Notes under the pieces: model-generated
Databases searched by the model: none
Seen by the model: the letters and a program-made list of their open reading frames with translations, nothing else
Told to the model about the DNA's origin: nothing
Part shown: positions 10,707 to 24,762 of the stretch, piece by piece
Layout of the letters: each line of letters opens with the position of its first letter
Position numbering within the stretch: the stretch's first letter is position 1
Made by a program: the position numbers and the translations under genes
Assembly (NCBI GenBank): GCA_964020085.1
Contig: OZ026608.1
Span: forward strand, 5,734,824 to 5,798,823
Direction: 5' to 3'
DNA from: Micromussa lordhowensis
Lineage: Eukaryota > Cnidaria > Anthozoa > Scleractinia > Lobophylliidae
Length of the DNA: 64,000 nt

Positions 10707-12634
10707 GCAAGTTTATTCATCTTTAGTAATTTTTCCTTCTATTGTTTCGATGCTTTGATTTCCATGTAAATGTTCATACGAACAATGTAAATAAAACCTC
10801 GGGATACCCTCGAAACAAAGGCAAATTGACCATTCTACCATTTTCCCCGTTTTCTACACTAAATTATTTTGCAAGATCACTGAAAATGATTCTACTTTGT
10901 GCTGCGTAAAATGGCAATTGAAATTTTCTAAAAGGCACGGATTTAGATTTTCCGACCGAGTCATTCCCGTTTTTGTTTTCAAACCTGCAACAAAAAGCAA
11001 TCTGAGTTTGAACCTGCCCTTCTCCATGTAAGGTTAGAAATTGGGACTACTCTAAGACAACAAATTAAAGGAACTGCGTTATCCCTCTTTAAATCGAAGT
11101 AAACGTACTAAAAATCACTGCTAACCAAGGAAGAAAATGTTTAAGAGGTCATTGTTCGGTAAAAGCGATAAGGTATGGCTGAAACATGATTAAGGCATTG
11201 AAATTTATGAACGACGAACTTGAAAAATTGAGGTGAATATGTTTTTCAAGGTGAGGTGAATATGTTTTTATTATCTCTGAACTTAAGGACCTTGTAAGTC
11301 ATTGTCTTATTGAGTGATAATATTGATAACACGTTGGACGTCCTGAATATGAAACGGAGTATTTTATTCTTATGCCCCCAAAGGTACCACATAAAGGTGC
11401 TACCCAATAGCATTCATTTGAGTGGCCACTCACCAGGGCGTCTTCGACAAACCGCAAAAGTCAGAACTACCTCATTAATACAGCAAAAGAAAGATATCTC
11501 ACGAAAGTACTACTCGATAGCTTTCAATATTGAATGGTCACATCACAGATTTGAAAATTAGCACCTCCTTGTACAATATAATAAGTAGTACCCAATGAAA
11601 GTCCTGCTTACTGGCATTCATTTGAGTGGCCAAACACCAGAGTCTTAAATACGCCAAAGTTAGAGCCACCTGGTACAACATAATAAAGAGTATCACATGA
11701 AAGTACTACCGAATAGCTTTCATTTGCATGATCATATCTTGGATATCATCTACAGACTTAAAAGTTATATTAGAACCACATTGTACAACATAAAAAAAGA
11801 CTACCATTGAAAGTACTGCTCGATAGCTTTCGCATTCATTGAATGGTCACATCACAGACTTGAAAGTTAGAACCACTTTGAACAGCATAACAGCGCTACC
11901 ATATGGAAATGCAGCTCAATAGACCAGACCAGGTTAACAAGTAAATTAACGTTGAAATTTACTAGTGACTGATTGGTTGATTGACTGATTGAAAGACGCT
12001 GTCACTCAACTGGCAGAAAATAGCAATAACCATTCAGGTGTCATCTATACTTGCTTATTGTATTGTTTTACTTTGTGATAAAGTTGTTTTCATAAGAAAT
12101 CGCACCTACAGTTTGACCTTTTTGGCAAGAAATAAAATTGTTTCAGGCGACCCAAGTGTTGCTTAGCATCACACTTTAGAAGTACTCAGTGTCTAACTTA
12201 GAGAGCCTAGGAAATTGAGACTATTTTTCTAATCTAGGTTTTACAATTAATAGCACGTCCAATCTTATTTGACCAGGGATTAAACAAGGACCTCGATGTC
12301 TGATAAATTAAATTAAATTAAATTAAGCATATTACGGTGAAACCTAACCTATATAACGAACTCGACAGCCCTCTCAATGTTTACGAAAAATGAATTGAAA
12401 CGTGCATCTATTGCTGGTTTTCAGTGTCACGCCATTCAAAATAAAAATCAAAACCGTTCAATAGATTAAGTCCAGAATCTGAGAAAACAAAAAAGACTCT
12501 CGTCAAGATTCAGGTCATAGCAATTTTTCTTATGCAAGATATGCGGAGAAACTTTTTACTCAAATTTATAGAGATTTGTATCGAGACGCCATGTTGGTGC
12601 CCATCCGGATGGGCATCAACATGGCGGCCGGAAA

Positions 12635-12671
<37 letters not shown>

Positions 12672-15600
12672 TCTCTCGAGGAACTAGCCAAATTCCCCGA
12701 AATAAGTCCTGAAATAAGTCACTTTTTAACCAATACAGCCGTCATGTAAATGTCGCGTCATGCAAAAGCTTAAGAAATTCAAGCGTGGTCCATCACAAAA
12801 CCAAGAGCGCATTCTGAGCAAAAATGTTTATGGCAATTAGTTTTCAGCTGCTTTTATATATCAGGAAAGTAAATCATCAGAAGGATCAATAGTTTTATAG
12901 TTTGAATTTTAGTGACGTCATGTGAAAACCGGCAATATTTTAAAAGTGTGGGCCGTACGAGGGCAACCAAGATTGTGCAATGCCAATAAAACAATTTACT
13001 CCACGGGAGCGCATAGGCATCAAAAGTTAAGAGAGATATTCTCCCCCATATAGGCCTTACTCGTGGCTTCAAAAATCGCAGGAGGGTCTTATTGCCTGAT
13101 TTCATACCGTGAAGGACTAGGTACGAGTCTGTAAATTATGGGATTAGCAACTATTGATCCACATAGTCAGAAAAAGCACACCAAGATTCACAAAATATCC
13201 AAGTTTGGTGTTAATCGGGCTAGTTTTCACTGAGATAGAGGCCTTTTAAAACGTAAAAAATTTACAAAGAAATGTAGTGAAATCCGGACAAATCCGGACA
13301 ACGTAAATGCCTGTATCTTCATAAAAAGCTATTTTTTTCTGTAACTAAATCTTGCAACTCTTTTTTTCTTTTCTTTATTTTTTCCTCAGCCATGTGCAGG
13401 ATGAAAACAAAAGACAACAAGTGTTGCGTGTTTCCTTTTGTTTACAGAGGAAAATCTTACGACTCGTGCATCAAAGCGAGGGCTAACAGTTTTTGGTGCT
13501 CTCTATCGCCAAGCTATGACGACGATAGAAAATATGGCTACTGCAAAGGTACTCTTTTTAACGTATACAAAAAACAGGCTATCAAACTCTTTGTTAGAAT
13601 GTAACCTGCATGACAGTTGATTTTACAATGCCATAATCCAAGTCTCGATTGCTGGGAAACTTATGAGAACAGAAAACATTTGAATTTGGGAGTTGAGATG
13701 GGAAGGTTCTGCTGCTCGCGGTACCTAGCACATTTCAGTTTTGGGTCGAAAGCGGTTGGGTAAAGACATCAAGACATCTGCACCCTATGACCATCACGCT
13801 AATCTTTGCTTCAAATTAAGAAAAGCTGTAGTGACCAGCAGAACGATTGTGTGTGTTTTTCTGTACAATAACAAATGTTCGTGTGTGGTGCTAACAGGGA
13901 TGGAAGGTTTGATTACCGGGGATGATCAGGCATGGGTCTACGCCAATGGAAGATACCTGGGAAATGACAATGGAAGATGGGATGTTCCTGTGAGGTAAGA
14001 AAATAACTTGTGTAAGGGTAAGGTCTGCATACGAGCCAAGTGGTTCATCAGGCCGGAGCTTATCCCGGTTTCTGTAGCAGGAAGTGACTTTGTACCCCCT
14101 CCCCCTGTGGTAAATCCCAGCATTAAATTCGCTTGTACCCATTTGTACACCTGGGTGGAGAAGGGCAATGTGAGAGTCAAGTGTCTTGCCCAAAAACACA
14201 ATGTCCCAGGCCAGTGCTCGAACCCGGATCGCTCGATCCAGAGACGAGTGCACTAACCATGAGGCCACTGCCTCCAAAAGAACTGTAAAAAAGAACTGAG
14301 GATCTGTAATGAAGAAATGGCCATTCAGTGCTTTGAGGTCTTCTTCCCAATATGATTAGTTGTGTTCACATTTCAAATGCAGTTCTTCAGTCTGAAATAA
14401 ATTTCTTACAGCTTCTACTTCCCTGCAAATATTCAAGTCGTTGCCATCTATGTAAAAAACAGTGGAGGCCCTTCAGGACTCATCGCTTCGTTCGCAAACG
14501 GCGTCGTAACTGATAACAAATGGAAGTGCACAACTCAAGCCACAAGAAACTGGCAAACCACTGGGTTTGACGATAGCAAATGGCCAGCGGCCACAATTCA
14601 CAGCGGTAACAGTGGCCAGTTCAGGGTCAATAGAGTGCCATCGAATGCTAATTGGATTGGTCCAAACTATCGAAATGCTGGGGCGTTTTATTGTAGAAGA
14701 CACATGACTTACTTTGGAGAGACGCCATCAGCTGGTGGAAGTAGGTCACTTTTCAACCTTAAAGTAATTTGTCCTTTCATATGCAAAAATACGTTTAACC
14801 TGCAGCGAGGTACCTTTAAGGTGGCTCAAAACAGACTAACAGTTTCCAGCACTTTCCAAAACTTACACTTTGATGGGTCATTATAACCAATCAGTTGATG
14901 CTGCAATCATGGTTTCAAAAACCTGCCAAATCATTGTTTGCCACGTTGACAAAATAGGTTAAATTAGCAACAGTAGGGCCTTGTAAAAACACCCCACGCA
15001 ACTTTTGTATCAAAAACCTGCTCAATCATTGTATCAAAAACCTGCTCAACCATTGTTTGACACGTTGACAAAATAGGTTACATTAGCAACAGCAGGGCCT
15101 TCTAAAAACACCACACGCAACTTTTGGCAAAGATTAAAAGCCTTCTGTGCAAATGGTTCAGAACTCCCTTAATTATCAAAACTAGAGGCCATCAGGCCAA
15201 CACTTAATTCCAGTTTCGGTTTTATTGTTGTGTTTTAAAGCTTAATTCAGTACCAGGAAACGAAAAACCTATTTCAATCAACATGTGTAGCTATAGCTCG
15301 TTTCGAAACGGTTTTTTTATTCCGGTTACAAATCCCTTCGGATATAAATCCATCAGTCTAAAAGCAATTACGAAGTCGTATAAGCGCAGAACTTATCATT
15401 AATCAGCAGTATTCGTTTCCCTTTGTACAATATAGGTTGTGACAAGCCTCTTGGTCTACAAAGTGGTTGGGTGAAAAACAGTCAAATCAGAGCTTCATCC
15501 ATTTGGAGCAAAACACATGCTGCATGGAGGGGAAGACTACACATGCCAAGACAATACAGTTACCCCGGTGCGTGGGTCGCAAAGAGCAGCAATGTCTACC

Positions 15601-17870
15601 AATGGATTGAGGTTAGGGAGAGAGATAGCGGGTTGATAGCAGTAAATCGGAAACCGAAATCGTCGAGTCAGGACCACAATGGAGTCAAAAGCTGGCGCTA
15701 CTTTCCACATTGAGTTTTCTTGCGGCTTCCGTCGTTTCGCCGGCCCCACTTTTCTCGCCGAATAACGATGACTCCCTAGCAATTAAGATATTTTGTGAGT
15801 GTGTCAGCACTATCATCAGAACCCAAAAAGTTTCTTTCATTTTGATTTAGAATAAATTTCCATGAGTTGAAGTGCGGTCAGGCTGTGTGCAGCAGAGTCC
15901 GTGGTTGTACACTGAATTGAGTCTAGTTTTACCACTTGCTGACACAACGCCACCAAAGTTAATTTCATTTTTTTCCCCTCTTCCCCTTGTTTTTTGTGTG
16001 TTTTTTTTTGCTATACAACCAGTTTCATAAAATGTTTTGAAATTCAAAGTCTATGTTTTTTTCGAATGTTGATCTGTTAGTACATTGCTGTAGTAACTTT
16101 TCAGTCCAAGTGATTTTTCAATCCAAGTATACGGATAGATTGATTTCTAACGTATTTTGCGGGAAACCTACAGCCTGTATAAGTGTAGCATTGAATTGAC
16201 CATTTCCGAGTTACCTAAAGCCTCTCTTTCAAAGCGAGGCCTGGTGCACAACCATTCTTATGAAAATGAGTTCAATTTACATGTGAATAAAATCTCATTT
16301 TCATATGAAATTTCATATGAAAGAATGGACACCAAGACTCGCTTTGAGAAAGAGGCTAGAGGTAATTCGGAAATGGCCTATTGGCTTTTCTTGCGACTTG
16401 AGTGCACTTCGTCCGTTTGGTCACATTTTATTATTAAACTGAAGTCCTACAAGCCAAAGCTGATATAATTTCAAAACTTAACAAAGTTCTTAGTTTCATT
16501 TGCTGGAGTCTTAGACTAATGTTTTACTAGCTGGATGAGCTAATTATCTGAGGTGGAGATGTGTACCGTAGGCCGACGCATCCGAATAGGAAAATGTTTG
16601 CATAACTTTATGCACAAGTTTGGAAATGGCATCTTGTACTATTGAAGGAAGTTTTGTGTAATTACATCGAAACAGATCACTAAAATGCAGAATTATTTGA
16701 AAAAAACGCGAAAGTTATTTTAATTCACTGTGTCTCAACCTTTAAAAGTTACCGTCATAATTGATAAAAAAATTTGCAGCAAACATTTTAAACACGGCCT
16801 TCGGTCTACAGATTTAGCTAGACGCGCTTTTTCCTCAGGCGGAACACAATACTATTCAATACTACTACTAGAAGAGTATGTAAGAAATACGATAAACACT
16901 AACCTCTTATACAACTAAGTATTGCTTTCAATAACCGTCAGTACAACAGAGTAACTGAGTACTATTCAGCTTGAAGCTTAAACTTTGAAAGGTAAAGTCT
17001 ATTTAAACTAAACGAAAATGCAAAATGTGCAGATGTTCGTGTATAATTTCCCCCGTTGTGAAATAAATAATTTAACGTGTTCTTCAATTTGGCCAAATGG
17101 TGAATTGAAATATTTTTGGAAAAATGGAAAAAACTGGAGAATCTGCTCTTGTATCTGTAATCTCACAAAAAATCAAATCGGGAGACTTTGGTCGCCATGA
17201 TTTTTTAGCGAGTCAAAATTATGCCAGCAACTATGTCTCCATGTGGTTTCGCTATCTCGATTGTTCATAGTTTAAAAATGAATTATTTTGGGTTAAAAGT
17301 TTTATTAGCTTACCTTTAAAGCTCTCATTCCTTTTTCCTGGGTTGCATTTCGCCTAGAAAGCACCAAAGTTGTATTGGATTTTGAAGAAAGTTTCAAACC
17401 ACATGTGAGGTGACACTTGTACGAGACTTTGCGCGTGTTGCCCAGCAGCCGCGGTTTTGGCGCGAAAATTTGCGTTTGGAAGAGACATCGGTTGTTTACC
17501 ATTTACTCGGTGAAACCGGTTGGTCGACAGTTGTAATAAATGGAACGAGTCAAATCCCGAATAGAAATTTCCACGGGGATACGCTCGTTCCATTACCACG
17601 AAATTTTCCCGGAAGGTAGGATTAAAGGCGATCCAAGCCAAACGGCCTAGAACTTGTAAAAATTAGCAAATGGAACGCACATTTTCCATTCGGAAATTCC
17701 GTTTGGGAATTTTGGTCTATCTTTCAAGAAATCCCGTTTTCCCGAGAAAATTTCCGTTCGGGGACACAAAATCAATCTTTCCATTTACACTCCATCCGGA
17801 TTTTTTGGGTAAATGGTAAACAGCCATCGACACCCTGTGTGTTTATATGTATGGGTTATTGACCAAGTGT

Positions 17871-17903
<33 letters not shown>

Positions 17904-18080
17904 TTTTTTGCGAGTTTATGGACCGAGACGGAGTCGAGGTCCATAAACACGCAAAAAAAGAACGAGGCCAATATCAAGCCATCTTGCCCGAACAAGCTTG
18001 GTCAATAAAGGATTTATTATATGGCCTTTGGGGAAATTTGTCTTGCGGGAAAAGGCGGGTAGTCCCGAGCGGGCAAGATG

Positions 18081-18111
<31 letters not shown>

Positions 18112-18430
18112 TAGCGCAGGATTTGATTCATCTTGCCCGCTCGCGGAGCTAGCCATATAATAAACTTGATTATTATTCATTGAAAATATTTACCCGTTTC
18201 TGATTGGTTAAAACCACACGCATAATTAACAATTATTCACCGAAGTGGAGGTGAATAGTGGTGGATATTTACCGACGAGGTAAATATCCACCACTTTCAC
18301 CGACACTGAGGTGAATAATTGTTTTAGTATATACCACACAAGCTGAATAACTAGCAGCCCAAAGAGTAACTTCATTAGTAAAAATATAGCGACAAAAGCC
18401 ACTTTGTTTTTCTTCGGCTGCTCGGAGGTG

Positions 18431-18467
<37 letters not shown>

Positions 18468-18779
18468 AGCGCCCGCGAAAAGTACTATTCACTTGTGTGG
18501 TATATACCAATTTACCATAACCAGCTGCTGTTAAGCAAATTTGCATAGAATTTTGTCTTATTATATGCGCTGGGATTGGCTACCCGATCGGGAAAGATGG
18601 AGCTATCTTGCCCGCTCGGGACTACTCGCCTTGTCCCGCAAGAAGAATTTCCCGGAAAGCCATATAATAAATCATTTATTGACCAAGCTTGTTCGGTCAA
18701 GATAGCTTGATATTGGCCTCGTTCTTTTTTGCGTGTTTATGGACCTCGACTCCGTCTCGGTCCATAAACACGCAAAAAA

Positions 18780-18812
<33 letters not shown>

Positions 18813-21800
18813 ACACTTGGTCAATAACCCATACGTATTCAACCGATGACGTCAAAAGTGCAGCCCGCTGCAGATTATTGAACCATTGACCGAGAAAACC
18901 TGAGGACGAGGTTGAGTAGGCGAAGAATAATAAATCAATTATTGAATTTGGCTTTCATAGAATATGAAGAATTCTGCAGATCTCGGAGGGTGTTATCCAC
19001 CTTGGCCCTCGACCTGCAGAATTCTTCGTATCCTACTCAGCCTCATTCAATTTCCTACGCAAAAGGTGCATGTAAATGATTCAATTATTCTACGAATTCA
19101 ATACATTTTCATGATTGCAAGGTGTTTTTTGTAGCTTCTGTTTGGCTACAGAGTAGTTCACAACACGGAAAGCACAGAATGTGAGCCATTGACAATAATA
19201 AATGAAAGAGGATACTATTGTACTGTCTTTTATTTTTATCAAATAAGCAGCTTTTCATGCTAAAAGTAGGGATCTCATCTTGTTTTAAGGTCTCGTTTTA
19301 CCGTCCAGTGCAAATCACCGCTTTGGCGACACAAGGAAGAGCTAATTATTATCAATGGGTGAAAAGTTATACTCTGACCTACAGCGAAGACGGCAAAAAG
19401 TACTCTCCTTACAGCGTCGGCGGACAGCAAAAGGTTTGAAGAGAATCCCTTGAATTAGTAAGAAGATTTGTGATTCATGGAACAGTTCTAGTTTATGTCT
19501 GTTCATGTTGCGTATGTGTGACGGGTCACAGACTTTCGTTTGGCTCGTCACGTTGAGGAGGGATGCGTGACGAGCCAAAGGTGAACGCTGCAAGCTGAAA
19601 AGCGCATTTGGCGCATGACCGTTGACCTTTTTTATTCAGTTTTAAGGCAAACTGTCGCAGTTTTTCGAGGCAAGAGATCTATGTTTCTTTCACCTTTGTA
19701 GGTATTTCCAGGAAATAGAGACAAAAATTCTGTGGTTAAACACAACATTTCACCCCACATCGAGGCTCGTTTTCTTCGCGTCAATCCCAAAACATGGCAA
19801 GGGCATATATCAATGAGAATGGAGCTATATGGATGCCTGAAAGGTAAGAAGGGTTCATTAATCAAACTTGTGCTTGTTTATTACCGAATTCTCTAGTAAA
19901 TTGAGTAAACGCGACAAGCAACGAACTATGATCAACTTGAGTCTCCACATACGGGCGGATTTGAGAGGGGGAGGGATGGTGGCCGGATTTGCTGGCTAGC
20001 CGCCCCTTCGACTTTTGGAGAAGCAAAACATAGGAAAATTGGAAAAAGGTTATGACTACTATGGCAAAAATAAAGGTAAATTTCAAAAGTTAGTTTTTCT
20101 TCTCGCATCCTGAAAGTTCGGGAAGAGGTTTGTGGTGGGCACTAATTGTCCTAGTGTACCCCAAATTGAATAAAACGTAATCTCTGAAAGAAATTGTGAA
20201 AAGAAATGTGATGGAATTCTAACAGCTATGCTTCTTGAGTGATTGATGCTGTCAAAATGAGCATTCAAAATGTAGCCGCAATTTCTTCATCTTGATGTAA
20301 GATTTTAAAGTACGTTTGTCAAAAGCAGATCCATGAGTAGCTCAGCATAAAAAAAAAATAAAAAATTCTTGGTGAGGTTGATAAATCGATCATCTTCCAT
20401 ACCCCAGCTTCTTGACCTAATTTATTGAATGATTACGATTTTAATTTTTGATGGTGTGACACTTTGCTTGGAATCTGGCAAAACACGACATCTTGTTTTT
20501 ATCATATTTATAATTTACTTTAAAATATCATAGATGACAAATTACTCCTAAATTTTGGCGCGAAAATTTGTAATTTCACATGTGAAATTACAAAATTGCC
20601 ATGGCAACGATTGGCGCGAAATTTCTCGATGCAATAAACAAGTCAAAACCCAGGGTTGTAAACGTAATTTGTCACCAGTGGTATTAAAGATAATCAACTG
20701 CTATACTCTTGAAATTAAGAAGTAATTTTACTTGCGTTTTGTCAAAATGCTTGTATTTTAAATCAGTATTATTTTGACCACCCTGCAAGCATAGCCTCTT
20801 TTCTCTCTTTTGTGAGCGGACATGAGACGAAAAAAGTAGAAAGTATATGAACCGTAAGAAAAGGCTCTGCTTGCAAGGTGTATTTTGACAAAACACGCGT
20901 GAAATTATTTCCAAATTTCACTCGCCACCATTTGATTGCCCATACTAATTTACTGTCAGATAATACTGTAACTTACTCCGCAGTTAACTGAGATAAATCC
21001 TTTGCAGTTTGCAAGGTTGACGTGGGTATATTAATGGACGGGTCTGGTAGCGTTGGTGATGACGAATTTACAAAAGAGAAGAACTTTGTGACGGCTTTGG
21101 CTGGTCATTTCCAGTTCGGTCCCAGTGCCGCGCAGTTTGGCGTAATCACCTACAGCACAAAAGCACGGCTGCATATCACCCTTAATAGATACCGCGACCT
21201 TGCTTCCTTTCAAGGCGGAGTCAGTGCAATACCATATACCGGTATAACAGTGTTAAAGAATGATTTGTACTTAAATAGATTCATCTCTGCAATTGTAACT
21301 TTGTAATTTCAACCCTTTTCTTGGTAATGGCAAAAAAGTAAAATGTGCATTGTGTATGACCGACACTAATGCATTGGAAAGAAAACTGAGTGATAAGCAA
21401 TTAAATGTGAGTAGCTAGGTACCAGAGACCTGAGTCTGTTTTGTTTCCTTTCCTATTTTCCTTCCTCGTTTTTTAACTTTAACCCTTGGATCTCTGGGTT
21501 ATAATCATCTAATTTCCTAAATAACGAAAATCACCCCGTCTAAGAAATGCTTAGAGATTTACTCCTAAATTCTCCAAAGCAACATTAAAAGAAATATGTG
21601 AACATCAGTAAGAAGAACTATAACATTACTAAGCTTTGATCTTTGGATTAAAAGGTCTTATTGTCTCTTGGTTTGTAGGTGGATGGACGAATACTGGAGC
21701 TGCATTGAACCTGGCTCACTCTCAACTGTTTGCCTCTTGGAAAGGTGCACGTGCAAATGTTGCCCAGGTAACGCGTTCATCCAAGTGTTTGTAACCGCTT

Positions 21801-24731
21801 TAAATAAGATGTGATGTTTATTTCTTTTTCAACTCTAGGTATTAGTTATTATCACAGACGGAGAAAGCACAGGAGGAATGAGCACTTTGAGAGACCCAAT
21901 CAAGAAGCTGAAAGGATCTCGAGTGAACATCATTTCCATTGGCGTGGGTCGTGCCACAAATAAATACGAATTGAACTTCATGGCTTCCTCCCCTATTAAC
22001 ACGCACGTGTTCTCAGTCAATAATATGGATCAGTTAAATGTTTTGATTGGCTCTATCACTTCATCATCGTGTTCGAGTAAGTTTTGACAAAGACAAGTTT
22101 TGTTTGCTTGATTGATTAATTGATTGATTGATTGATTGATTGCCAGTAATTGAATTGATTGATGATTGCCAGTGAAAAGAATGATGACTATTATTTCGCA
22201 GCGTATAATTGCCGTTATGTGACTTGTGACTATCATCAGTGGAGTTCATGGTCAGCTTCATGCGGAGTCGCAATGACACGTACCCGGGGATTGTCGAAGG
22301 TCAACGAGCATTTCATCAAACGTCAGGGAGGCTGCTCTGGACTCAAAGTCACGTGCGACAAACAGGAGACTGAAACCAAGACAACAAACTGTGAGTTAAT
22401 TTTAGCATTTTTGCCCTTATTCGCGTAGCTCGGGGTAACATAAATCAAGATTTTTAACATCACCTTCAATTTCTAGTTTTCTCTTTAGCAACGAACGTAA
22501 TAAAACATTTAGCATGTTTAGCTAATAACACAGCTGACATAAGTCAGTTAAAAGTTATATCAGATAGTAAGTTATATCAGATAGTTGGCCGGTTTGACAC
22601 TTCCTGTACCTTACTACGCACAAATATCGCCCCTACCTACAAAACATTACTTAAATGTTACGACACTGTTTTTATTTCTCCTGGTTTGTGCCCCCGTGGG
22701 AATCTTGTTCCCCTCCCCCTTCCTTATTTTTCCTCGCCCGAGTTCACGCCCCCGTTACTGCTTCCAAGGTAACTGCCCCCCACCTCCAAAAATAAAGGAA
22801 ACTTACCTCTTCCACTCAATTGATACTAAGAACCCCCTTGAATGCAGCCACCCCGTTTATATGGCCAGATTTTTGTGCCCGTTGGTGAAGGGATTAACGG
22901 GGTTCCACTGTATACTCTTAGCCCGTCACACAAAAACTGAATTAATACTCGATATTTGATTGGACGTGCTTGATAGGTCCTTGTGTCAGTGTCACGTGCT
23001 CTTGGAACTCATGGGGCAGTTGGTCTTCTACCTGTGGAAAAATGTCACGCCAGCGTACCAGCAAGGTCACGCAATCCATCATCAATAGACCCAATTGCAA
23101 CGGACTGCAGTCAACTTGTTCCAAACCGGAAGTACAATCTCTATATGTCTCTTGTAAGTAACTAACAATCTACAATGATGCGTGGATTTATAATGACATG
23201 TTCCTTGGCAGTCTCATGTTCCTTGAACATGAATAGAGGAAAACAATGACTTTCATACCTCCCCCACTAGTCTTCATCCAGTATCTTTAAGGTGGGCTAT
23301 GGTTGGTGGATTTTGATCCTCCAGTTGTTAAAGTCAGGAGTTAACTATAGACCGAGCTAAGTTTCTAATCTACTGAAGAACATACAGATTTACAAATTAT
23401 GGCAAAGGTTGAGCAGTAATTAAAATAAAAGTGTGATGTGTTAACGTAAAGATATGCAGACGGCATACATGAACAGTTGCTGAAAAATCATAGAAACTGA
23501 AACTGCTTCACTGACAGTTAGAAACTTCCAGGAACATTATTTGCAGTTATGGTGATTGACGATAGCAATTTATTCTAGTTTTAAAAGGAGGCCAAAACAA
23601 TGACACATCCTTCTTACTTAGTTCTCTGTGGAGGACTTGTAACCAAAACCCATAAAATACAAAATGCAATACAATGCTATATTTAACTTGGAACATACGC
23701 TTAGCGATATGGTGTATCATAAAATGAAAAACTGCACCAGCCACTAAACAGATATGGCACCAAAAATAAATAAATAAAAGAAAACTATTTAGTAAAAATA
23801 TATAAAACTAATTACAGTTAAAAAAATCAAGCTATCACAGAATAATGCTCTACTGTACAGTACTCTAGTATTTGTATAAGTAATGTTCTGCAACTTTGGC
23901 TATGAAGCTTATGGGACCGTGTTATTAAAAGCGTTTAGGGATGAACTTTTGGTTTGATTGTTTGCAGGTTGTAAGGGTGAATTGGGGATCTTAATGGACG
24001 AATCAGGTAGCATCAATAATAAAGACTTCGAGGAAGAAAAACAATTCATCATAGATCTGGCAAACGGCTTCACTAATTTTGGTCCGAACGGAATGCAGAT
24101 GGCTCTCATATCCTACAGCACCAATGCTGATCTCGATATCAAGCTTAATCAGTACCCTAACAAGATGCAGTTCATAAACGCTGTACGAAAAATCAAACAG
24201 TTTAGTAAGTGCGTTGTTAGTACTTGTTCCCTTTAAAGGAAACGTCCATCTCGGCCGCTGTTATACTGTAATCACTTCACAGGTAGACTACCAACAAACT
24301 AACTCCCACCCCCAAGGGGTTACTCCTAGAAAAAGAGGACCGGGTTTTTCAAAAGAACCCCTGAGAGGTACCAAGATCCTTTTTTGTTGGTGTGGCTTGA
24401 ACATTTTTCACCCCTAAGAGGTACCAATTCTAAAACAACGCATTATCTCCTGTCATGTTTTCTTCGGCTGAATACCCTAAAACTCTCTCACTGCACCTAT
24501 CAATGTCAAGCCCGAGGGGTGGGGGGTCGGGCAACCCACGGGAATTTGACTGTGGCGTATATCCCCAGGGTGCGGATTTTGATCGGACATCATGCAATTT
24601 TATAGCGGAGCTCCGGCGGCCGAAGGCCGCCAAGCGGAGCCCCATACCCATATTAGGAAACTGAAGGGAACCCATGAACTGATTTTCTCATGTGTATCAT
24701 GGCTAGCGGTATTGCTCGTGGGCGCGTACGC

Positions 24732-24762
<31 letters not shown>

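Larger units (their letters stand above)
15612..19289 (+). other. receptor intron 6 (3.7 kb), packed with palindromic elements
   Basis: Holds a foldback element (16198-16377), a degenerate repeat with 'ggaatttcc' and 'gaaattttcccggaa' phrases (about 17400-17800), a large composite palindrome (17849-18834) and a further inverted pair (about 18900-19060, 'gaagaattctgcag' and its complement). No coding segment was recognised. Confidence 0.6.
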
